Shown one piece after another: positions 57,234 through 64,000 of a stretch of 64,000 nt of DNA; position 1 is the stretch's first letter, and each line of letters begins with the position of its first letter. The stretch is from contig JAQTTZ010000005.1 of the NCBI GenBank assembly GCA_028710485.1, positions 1-64,000 of the forward strand, in the 5' to 3' direction. The translations under genes and the position numbers were made by a program. The notes beneath the pieces were generated by a model. The model saw only the letters and a list, made by a program, of their open reading frames with translations, was not told where the DNA came from and did not search any database. The DNA comes from Bacteriovorax sp. Lineage in GTDB: Bacteria > Bdellovibrionota > Bacteriovoracia > Bacteriovoracales > Bacteriovoracaceae.

Positions 57234-59657
57234 ATGGAATACTTAACTCGCAAAAAAAAATCTTTCAAGAACTGGATCATTGGGTCTTTGGTCGTATTAA
57301 TATGTGTCATTCTTTACGCTCTTTATTTTGTTAAAAGCTCTCTTGCCCCAATGGATGGTGAGCTGCAACTAAAGAACTTGACCTCTCCGGTTTCTGTGAT
57401 CCGTGATCAATTTGGAATACCTCATATAAAGGCTAAAAATAACAAAGATGCATTCCGCGCATTGGGATTTGTGGTGGCCAGTGAACGCCTTTTCCAAATG
57501 GAGATGGAACGCCGAATGGCCAATGGAGAGTTGGCTGAAATATTTGGAAAACGAATGCTTGCCACTGATAAATTGTTTCGCACATTAAGTTTGCGACAAA
57601 GCATGAGTTCAATGCTGGATCATAAAATTAGAACTAATACCCTCGACCCCAAAATGTGGAATGAACTTGAATCTTTTTATGATGGAGTCAATCAATTCCA
57701 ATACAATGAAAAACTTCCTCTGGAATTCAGTCTATTAGGTATTAAGCCTCGTCCGTTTAGCGCCCTTGATGGTTATGCTTTTATTGGATTGATGAGTTTT
57801 AGTTTTGGAGTGGCCACGAGTGAAGAGCCTCTAATGACAAAACTGCGAATCCGTTTGGGGTCTGAGTTATCCAATGAATTGCGCAATGAAATGACTCCTT
57901 ATGAAGTCCATGAAATTGAAAAAGAGAAAAATGCGGCCCTGAAAAGCAAAAGAGTCGTTGAGGCCCGTGATCATTATCCAGTGATGAAAATTCTGGTCGA
58001 TTTGGAGCAGGGGTTTCCATTATTTGAAGGATCAAATGGATGGGTCATTTCCGGAAAAAGATCTGTTACAGGTTTTCCAATTTTGGCCAATGATCCCCAT
58101 ATTGCTTACTCTAATCCAGGTGTATGGTTTGAAGCTCATATAGAAACTCCCGATTATGAAAGTTACGGTCATTTCTTATCAATTTTGCCTTTCCCCGTTT
58201 TATCTCATAATAAAGAACGCGGCTGGGGACTCACAATGAGTTTAATTGATGATATGGATTTATACCGAGAAAAACTAAATCCCAAATTTAAGTCTTATCA
58301 ATTTAAAAATCTTGAAATTCCCTATCAAGAAAGATTGGAAGTCATAAAGGTTAAGGGGGAAAAAGCCTATGAAATGTTGGTGCTCACCACTCAGCATGGA
58401 CCGATTATGGATGAAGTTTTCACCAATCCTGAAGACAAGTCACTTGCTTTAAAATGGGCCTTTCATGGAATCGAAAATGATCCGCTGCTGGCACTTTATA
58501 AAATGGGTAGCGCACAAAGTATGGAAGAATTTAAGTCTGCCGTGTCCTTGGGAAGAGCTCCAGGTTTGAATATTCTATATGCTGATAAAAAAAATATTGG
58601 TTGGTGGATGTTTGGGGAAATTGCTAAAAAGTCACCTCATTCTCCCACCGATTTTATTTTAGATGGAAGTTCAGGTCTCGATGAATATGAAGGTCTTTTG
58701 AGTTTTGATCAAAAACCACATCTTGAAAACCCAACATCAGGATTGATTGTATCGGCCAATTCACGTCCCGAAGGAAGCCCTTTAATTCCTGATAATATGA
58801 GAGGGGATTGGCAACCTGATGACCGATATAAATCTCTTCTTACCATTCTTTCTAAAAAAGAGAAATGGTCAGTTCCTGAATTAAAAGAAGTTCAAACATT
58901 GAGTTTAAATTTGGAAAACAAATTGATTCTGGATGAATTATTAAAGACCGTGGCCTTCCAAAATATTTGGAAAAAAGAAAGGGCCGCAAATTATCTTCAA
59001 ATATTAAAAAAATGGAATTTTGAATCAAGCGTCCACTCCATTGCACCTTCGCTTTATTATACCTGGTGTCGGGAAATTACTAAAATTCTCTTAAAAGATT
59101 TAAGCCCTGAAGAATTTGAAACTTTCACAAAATTGCCGAATAATTGGAATTTTTTAAAACGTGTTGTGCTCAGCCCTGATTCAGTTTGGTGGAAAAAATT
59201 TGACCGCCAAAAAGTATTTACCACTGGATTTAACAATACCATTGAGTCATTAAGAGAAGCATTAGGTGAAGATTCGGCCGGCTGGGCATGGGGTCATCTA
59301 CATACTGTCGAATATGTCCATCCAATCGGAAGGGTTAGGCCCTTTAATAAAATTTTTAATATTGGACCCATCGAAATAAATGGAGCTTACAATGAGATTA
59401 ATAATCAAAAGCCATCTGGATATTCTGATGGCTTTAATGTTAAGGCCGGTCCATCTACGAGGCGAATAATTAGTTTCGATCACCCCGAGATCGGCTGGGG
59501 CATTCTTCCCTCTGGAAACTCTGGTCATTTGCTTTCCCCATTTTACAAAGATCAGGTGGAACTTTTCGCCAAAGGTCTTTATAGAGAAGAGTGGCTAGAT
59601 GATAAGGACATTTTTGCCCATCAAACTCACGAGTTAAATTTAGTACCTGCAAAATAA
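57234..59657 (+). CDS. penicillin acylase (Ntn-hydrolase) family protein
   Basis: VIRDQFGIPHIKAKNNKDAFRALGFVVASERLFQMEM; GSNGWVISGKRSVTGFPILANDPHI with presumed catalytic Ser. Confidence 0.92.
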   Translation: MEYLTRKKKSFKNWIIGSLVVLICVILYALYFVKSSLAPMDGELQLKNLTSPVSVIRDQFGIPHIKAKNNKDAFRALGFVVASERLFQMEMERRMANGELAEIFGKRMLATDKLFRTLSLRQSMSSMLDHKIRTNTLDPKMWNELESFYDGVNQFQYNEKLPLEFSLLGIKPRPFSALDGYAFIGLMSFSFGVATSEEPLMTKLRIRLGSELSNELRNEMTPYEVHEIEKEKNAALKSKRVVEARDHYPVMKILVDLEQGFPLFEGSNGWVISGKRSVTGFPILANDPHIAYSNPGVWFEAHIETPDYESYGHFLSILPFPVLSHNKERGWGLTMSLIDDMDLYREKLNPKFKSYQFKNLEIPYQERLEVIKVKGEKAYEMLVLTTQHGPIMDEVFTNPEDKSLALKWAFHGIENDPLLALYKMGSAQSMEEFKSAVSLGRAPGLNILYADKKNIGWWMFGEIAKKSPHSPTDFILDGSSGLDEYEGLLSFDQKPHLENPTSGLIVSANSRPEGSPLIPDNMRGDWQPDDRYKSLLTILSKKEKWSVPELKEVQTLSLNLENKLILDELLKTVAFQNIWKKERAANYLQILKKWNFESSVHSIAPSLYYTWCREITKILLKDLSPEEFETFTKLPNNWNFLKRVVLSPDSVWWKKFDRQKVFTTGFNNTIESLREALGEDSAGWAWGHLHTVEYVHPIGRVRPFNKIFNIGPIEINGAYNEINNQKPSGYSDGFNVKAGPSTRRIISFDHPEIGWGILPSGNSGHLLSPFYKDQVELFAKGLYREEWLDDKDIFAHQTHELNLVPAK

Positions 59658-59824
59658 ATTAATACTGGCCTGATAGATTCTATTTGCATTTTTCCGCGTG
59701 ACTGATTGCTAAGCGGCCCAAAAATTAAAAGGCGAGTCTGATGGGGAAAATATTTTATAAGATGAACTTTCAAAGTTGGCATGATAGTTTTTTGTAGGTC
59801 ATTTTTACGAAGGTAGCAAGTCAA

Positions 59825-60517
59825 TTGAAAGAAAATAGCAGCGCAATACTTATTCAGACATTCTCTAAAAGAGCACAAGATTTTTTATCCACACCTTGTC
59901 ACGCTTTAACAAAAGTTGCTATTGAATCAGCCAACAAAAAATGGTTCTGGGATTTTACGCTTGAAAAGATTGAACAAAATAACTTTCAAAGTGACAAGAT
60001 TTTGACACTTTATTATTTTAACAAATCCGGCAGTGTTCTTGACTCACTTTTCTTAGAGGCCTTGTCCCGTATGGCAATTGGCAGAGACATAGGTTTTTTG
60101 CGGCAATTGAGTTTCAGAGAGCTCGAAAATTTTTTGCGTGATGAAAATCACCTTCCTGTTTTTAACATTTCAGGCGTAATCTCCCCTGAACAAAGCTTTA
60201 AAGTGGTAAAAAATTCTCTTTTGGCGGACCTTCTGATTAAAGAAATTGAAAAAAAAGCAGGGACTTCAACTCAATTAAAAGGATGGATCCAACTTACTTT
60301 AGTCGAAAAAAACCAAAGAGTTCGTGCATTCATAAAGATCCTAAATAATCTCTTTTCTCAAGCGAAACCGCTTGAATTGGCACTTGCCGAAGCAGGAGAA
60401 ATTGCCATCGTTATGAATGATTTTCCAGTTGGGGGCGAGGTTCTCGAGGTGCTCATCCACGAATCAATTGGGATTACGGAAGAGATTTCTTCTCTCAAAG
60501 TGGTTGCCGTCCAATAA
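59825..60517 (+). CDS. hypothetical protein (TTG start)
   Basis: 230-aa ORF, coding-like, upstream GAAGGT; no confident family. Confidence 0.5.
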   Translation: MKENSSAILIQTFSKRAQDFLSTPCHALTKVAIESANKKWFWDFTLEKIEQNNFQSDKILTLYYFNKSGSVLDSLFLEALSRMAIGRDIGFLRQLSFRELENFLRDENHLPVFNISGVISPEQSFKVVKNSLLADLLIKEIEKKAGTSTQLKGWIQLTLVEKNQRVRAFIKILNNLFSQAKPLELALAEAGEIAIVMNDFPVGGEVLEVLIHESIGITEEISSLKVVAVQ

Positions 60518-60598
60518 GTTCTTAGAGTAAAATCCAAATTGTTTCAAAGCTATTAACACTCAAAAACTGTTTAAAAGTTAAAATCAAAGGTCGGTATA

Positions 60599-60913
60599 AT
60601 GAATTCAGCAAAGTTTTTTCTTATTACTTTAACGATTGCCACTTGTTCTTTTTCAGCTATCACAAATGCTCAAGATGCTGCCCGCGGCGCTGAACTCTTT
60701 AAGCAATGTATTGCTTGCCATGGCGAGAAAGGGGACGGTGTCCCCGCTCAGAAGGCCCCTCGCATCGCCGGTCAATTCGACTGGTATATCTTAAAACAAC
60801 TTCAAGATATCAAGGCCGGTGTAACTAGAAAAAATCCAGTAATGGTTCCTTTTGTAAGCAAATTAAGTGAGCAGGACTTTAAAGACCTCGCGGCGTATAT
60901 CTCTAAATTTTAA
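60599..60913 (+). CDS. c-type cytochrome (class I)
   Basis: signal peptide; CIACHGEKGDGVP haem motif. Confidence 0.93.
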   Translation: MNSAKFFLITLTIATCSFSAITNAQDAARGAELFKQCIACHGEKGDGVPAQKAPRIAGQFDWYILKQLQDIKAGVTRKNPVMVPFVSKLSEQDFKDLAAYISKF

Positions 60914-60946
60914 ATCGTACAAGTTGCCTAAACGCAAAGGATTGCC

Positions 60947-61390
60947 ATGAAAGTGAACTTCAAAAAAGCTAAAAATGAAAAAGATATCAAGGCCATTCTG
61001 GACTATAATATTGATGCCTTTTCTGATTCCCCGGACTTCAAATGGACATTTGAAGAGATTAAGAAGGAAGTAGCCGACGGGTGGGAACTTTTTTCATTGA
61101 TGTTGGAAGGAGAAATTATCGCAGCTGTCTTTTATAAAGTTGAAGACGACTCTCTCCTCACTAAAAATACTGCCATCAAGATTACTCATCAAGGGAGTGG
61201 TTTTTCTCACACTATAAAGGAATTCTTTGAAAAAGTGGCACGTGAAAAAGGTCTGAAAAGGATTTTTCACTACTGTCGTATTGATAATTTTAGAATGTAT
61301 TCATTAAATGAGAGTCATCAATACAAGAAGACGCCTAGGAAGTTAGGTCCAGAAGGATTAGTCGTAGAGTGGGTAAAAATTCTCAAATAG
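60947..61390 (+). CDS. GNAT-like acetyltransferase
   Basis: GSGFSHTIKEFFEKVAREKGLKRIFHYCRIDNFRMYSLNE. Confidence 0.55.
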   Translation: MKVNFKKAKNEKDIKAILDYNIDAFSDSPDFKWTFEEIKKEVADGWELFSLMLEGEIIAAVFYKVEDDSLLTKNTAIKITHQGSGFSHTIKEFFEKVAREKGLKRIFHYCRIDNFRMYSLNESHQYKKTPRKLGPEGLVVEWVKILK

Positions 61391-61688
61391 TCAGTTCTCC
61401 CTAGAGGTTTTTAGTAACTTCCTAGTGAGTCCCAATGAAGAAAAAATAAAAAAAATGATTTTTCCTATAGACATGATGAAAACTTTAAAGCAATAATTTA
61501 TATACAAGAGAGTTTTACTAGGGAAAAGAGAAAAAAATTTCGATATCTCCTCAATAGAAACTCCGAATGAAGCTACTAAAGAACATTGAAGCTTAGATGA
61601 AAACCAAAGCTACGATATATAAATTTTCTTTTTCATTAACAACTTTAGACTCGACAACAACAGTCTAATTTTAACGGAGGATCCTCGA

Positions 61689-62174
61689 ATGGCAGTAAAG
61701 AAAAAAGTTGCAAAAAAAGCAGCACCAAAAGCTACAAAAAAAGCAGCTCCAAAAGCTACTAAAAAAGTTGCAGCTCCAAAAAAAGCAGTAGCTAAAAAAG
61801 CAGCAGCTCCAAAAGCTACTAAAAAAGTTGCAGCTCCAAAAGCAGCAAAAGCTACTAAAAAAGTTGCAGCTCCAAAAGCAGCAAAAGCTACTAAAAAAGT
61901 TGCAGCTCCAAAAGTTAAAACTGCTAGAAAGCCAAATGCAGCTTTCATGAAAGCTTTACAACCTTCAGCTATCCTTGCTGAAATCGTTGGAAGCAAACCT
62001 CTTCCAAGAACTCAAGTAGTTTCTAAAATTTGGGAATACATCAAGAAGCACAACCTTCAAAACCCAAAAAACAAAAGAAACATTCTTGCTGACGAAAAAC
62101 TAGCTAAACTTTTTGGAAAAAAAGAAGTAACTATGTTCGAACTTGCAGGAATCGTTGGAAAACACCTTTCTTAA
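61689..62174 (+). CDS. histone H1-like Lys/Ala-rich tail fused to SWIB/MDM2 domain
   Basis: (KKVAAPKAAKAT)n N-terminus; C-term ILAEIVGSKPLPRTQVVSKIWEYIKKHNLQNPKNKRNILADEKLAKLFGKKEVTMFELAGIVGKHL. Confidence 0.92.
   Translation: MAVKKKVAKKAAPKATKKAAPKATKKVAAPKKAVAKKAAAPKATKKVAAPKAAKATKKVAAPKAAKATKKVAAPKVKTARKPNAAFMKALQPSAILAEIVGSKPLPRTQVVSKIWEYIKKHNLQNPKNKRNILADEKLAKLFGKKEVTMFELAGIVGKHLS
61827..61913 (+). repeat. 36-bp tandem repeat within the Lys/Ala tail
   Basis: GTTGCAGCTCCAAAAGCAGCAAAAGCTACTAAAAAA at 61827 and 61863, plus 15 nt of a third copy. Confidence 0.95.
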
Positions 62175-62204
62175 TTAATACTCGAAAGAGCTTTAATACA
62201 ATAG

Positions 62205-62230
62205 GCCCACTTGAAAGAGTGGGCTTTTTT
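62205..62230 (+). terminator. Rho-independent terminator
   Basis: GCCCACT-TGAAAG-AGTGGGC-TTTTTT. Confidence 0.92.
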
Positions 62231-62233
62231 ATG

Positions 62234-62285
62234 CCCAGGACAGGCCGTATGCACGCGAAGGCAGGATTCTAGAGCGGGCAATCTT
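62234..62285. repeat. copy B of the dispersed ~50-bp intergenic element
   Basis: CCAGGA-N8-ATGCACG-N3-AGGCAGG-N7-AGCGG-N2-AATC, same order as copy A at 17319. Confidence 0.6.
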
Positions 62286-62323
62286 GTTCAAGACTACAAA
62301 CTTCATCTTAATAAATGTTTAAT

Positions 62324-63571
62324 TTATTTCCTAAGCCCCGAATACTGGCCCTCAACAGAATCACTAACCCATGGGGTACTCAGTCCCTTATCTTCTTTTT
62401 TAATCGTCTGAGCGGCCTTTAGGAACTCATTACATTGATAACTTGAACTGACATTCAAGGGCACTGTTCCAGTATTTGCAATGTATTTGATGCAAGTCGA
62501 TCCATAATAGTTAAGATATTCAGGAAAATTTTTGGCAAAAAGATTAATGATAGCTTTATGTCGTGGAAGATTGGGATCTTTAAAAATTTTGTCTGGGATA
62601 ATAGGAAGCTTTTCGATTTGCTCCAGAAGCTTTTGTCTTTTTGGATAATTCTCGCTAAGTGCCTCAACTTTTTTCCAGGCGATATTCATCTTATCACCAA
62701 CTACTGGTCCATCTAGCAAAAAGAGAACCGCGTAGAGGTCAAGTTCATCTTTTGTAAGGAGCCCCTTGGCCTCTAAAATACTAAGGGCTATTTCTTTTTC
62801 CAGACCGTTACTTGTCACAGAAGTAAGCGCTTCTTTTAAATTGGGGATCATTTCGTTAAAACAGTTCTCCGGAACGATTCTATTGACTAAGGTTTTATAA
62901 TTACCATTAAACTCAAGTGAATAAGTTTCCTCATAAAGTTTATTCATGACAGCTTGTTGGACTGCTGGTTTTTTACAGTAAAAGTTTGAAATAGAGTCTT
63001 TTATCGCCGGAGCAAAAAAGGGCCAAAGTTTTAATGAGGAGTTATTGCTTTCTAAGATAGCAGCTAAATCCAGTCCCATATCTGGATCTTTTTTGGAAAA
63101 AAACCAAAAAGAACTCAATTCAGTAACGCATAGATTTTTTTCTTCATCTTTTTTTAGAGATTCAATCATCAAAGAGGCTTTGCGGAAACATTCAGAAAAA
63201 TATTTTTTGGCAAAGACAGAGCGCTTTACTTGAAAGAATTCATCAGTATTCATCGCAGATGAACGACCAAGTTGTTCAATTTGCCTAAAAGTTTCGAGTG
63301 AAAAATCGTGTGTTTTGATTTTGTAATCCACCAGTCCCATGGCCATATTTTGGAACATCTCTCTCCAATGGCGAGCGCGTTCACTGGGGCGGATATCGTT
63401 GACGTGCAGTAGAAATTCTTCAAAATTCTTTTCTCGCTCAAGCACTTCAAGGTCTTTTAGATCATAGAAAACCGGGCTGCTCGCGCTTAAATTTATTGAT
63501 TGAAAAAATATGATAAGCAATGAAGAAATGGTCATAATAAAAATTCTATGAACTCCAAATGGTTTAGTCAA
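62324..63571 (-). CDS. secreted hypothetical protein
   Basis: 415 aa with N-terminal signal IFIMTISSLLIIFFQSINLSASS. Confidence 0.6.
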   Translation of the reverse strand: MTKPFGVHRIFIMTISSLLIIFFQSINLSASSPVFYDLKDLEVLEREKNFEEFLLHVNDIRPSERARHWREMFQNMAMGLVDYKIKTHDFSLETFRQIEQLGRSSAMNTDEFFQVKRSVFAKKYFSECFRKASLMIESLKKDEEKNLCVTELSSFWFFSKKDPDMGLDLAAILESNNSSLKLWPFFAPAIKDSISNFYCKKPAVQQAVMNKLYEETYSLEFNGNYKTLVNRIVPENCFNEMIPNLKEALTSVTSNGLEKEIALSILEAKGLLTKDELDLYAVLFLLDGPVVGDKMNIAWKKVEALSENYPKRQKLLEQIEKLPIIPDKIFKDPNLPRHKAIINLFAKNFPEYLNYYGSTCIKYIANTGTVPLNVSSSYQCNEFLKAAQTIKKEDKGLSTPWVSDSVEGQYSGLRK

Positions 63572-63628
63572 ATTTTGAAAGTTTTTTTAGTATAATATAA
63601 TGCGTTTTACGACTAGTGCTTTCAAGTG

Positions 63629-63655
63629 ATTTGCGATACTTTGTATACCGCAAAT
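63629..63655. promoter_or_regulatory. inverted repeat in divergent promoter region
   Basis: ATTTGCG-N13-CGCAAAT, 22 nt upstream of the ATG at 63678. Confidence 0.4.
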
Positions 63656-63677
63656 GACTAATTTTTTGGGGGCATAA

Positions 63678-64000
63678 ATGTTGAAGGTTTTACCTACAAA
63701 GCCAGAAGACTTTCTTTTATCACTTCAGTCGACAGAACAGTCTGAATGGAAAATTTACTTTTATAAAGATTTTTCTTCGCTTATAATTGATTCAAATAAA
63801 AACTTAAATTCTGACGTCTGGAGCGCTTTGGCGCCCTACTTAAAGCTATCTTCGACGGATTTTAGAGTCCAATTAACTATCCGTTCAACTCTCTTTTTAG
63901 TCGGGTTCTTTTTTAAAAATAAAGAAATTCGTTTTTTTACACCCAAACTTTCCCAAGAACTTTTTCTTCTTCAGCAAAGTGAGATTCTCGATCTCAACCT
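63678..64000 (+). CDS. hypothetical protein (partial, runs off window)
   Basis: ATG preceded by GGGGGC; MLKVLPTKPEDFLLSLQSTEQSEWKIYFYKDFSSLIID... open to the end. Confidence 0.55.
   Translation, partial: MLKVLPTKPEDFLLSLQSTEQSEWKIYFYKDFSSLIIDSNKNLNSDVWSALAPYLKLSSTDFRVQLTIRSTLFLVGFFFKNKEIRFFTPKLSQELFLLQQSEILDLN

Noticed and set aside
61610-61996. 128-aa minus-strand ORF (FLVAFAAFGAATFLV repeats)
   Set aside because: Antisense of the Lys/Ala repeats of the SWIB gene; the hydrophobic repeat is a reading-frame artefact.
1-64000. tRNA, rRNA, CRISPR array, transposase, integrase or prophage
   Set aside because: No T-loop/acceptor patterns, regularly spaced repeats or recombinase motifs noticed; a tRNAscan/CRISPR search would be decisive.

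Overview
A chromosomal, AT-rich, gene-dense 64 kb window that looks like a Bdellovibrionota / Bacteriovorax-type bacterium. This lineage call is an inference from gene content: a spd/mt-type EF-G, an ATP-dependent MotAB/Tat/CcsAB complement and many lineage-specific secreted proteins. It was not tested by any search. About 55 CDS can be supported. They include speA (partial), a znuABC-like ABC transporter, dus, ffh, rpsP-khpA, two tandem tatA, queF, a ferrochelatase-MFS fusion, cdaA-ybbR-glmM-pdxJ-tsaE, rrf2-iscS-like, murJ, motAB, an EF-G, cca, ccsAB (ResBC), a penicillin acylase family protein, cytochrome c and a histone-H1-like/SWIB protein. I saw no rRNA, tRNA, CRISPR array, integrase or transposase. 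The main observations are: (i) the first 15 nt match the Illumina read-2 adapter tail; (ii) a ~50-bp patterned intergenic element occurs twice, 45 kb apart (after ffh and after the SWIB gene); (iii) two conserved enzymes, an IscS-like cysteine desulfurase and a glyoxalase-II-like MBL protein, have no in-frame NTG start before their catalytic N-termini but each has a well-placed Shine-Dalgarno upstream of ATC/ATT; (iv) a ferrochelatase is fused to an MFS transporter; (v) a Rrf2/IscR-like regulator lacks the Fe-S cysteines and has a long structured leader; (vi) a 1737-aa Cys-rich lipoprotein; (vii) a PilZ-GAF-AAA+-Fis protein lacks the GAFTGA loop.
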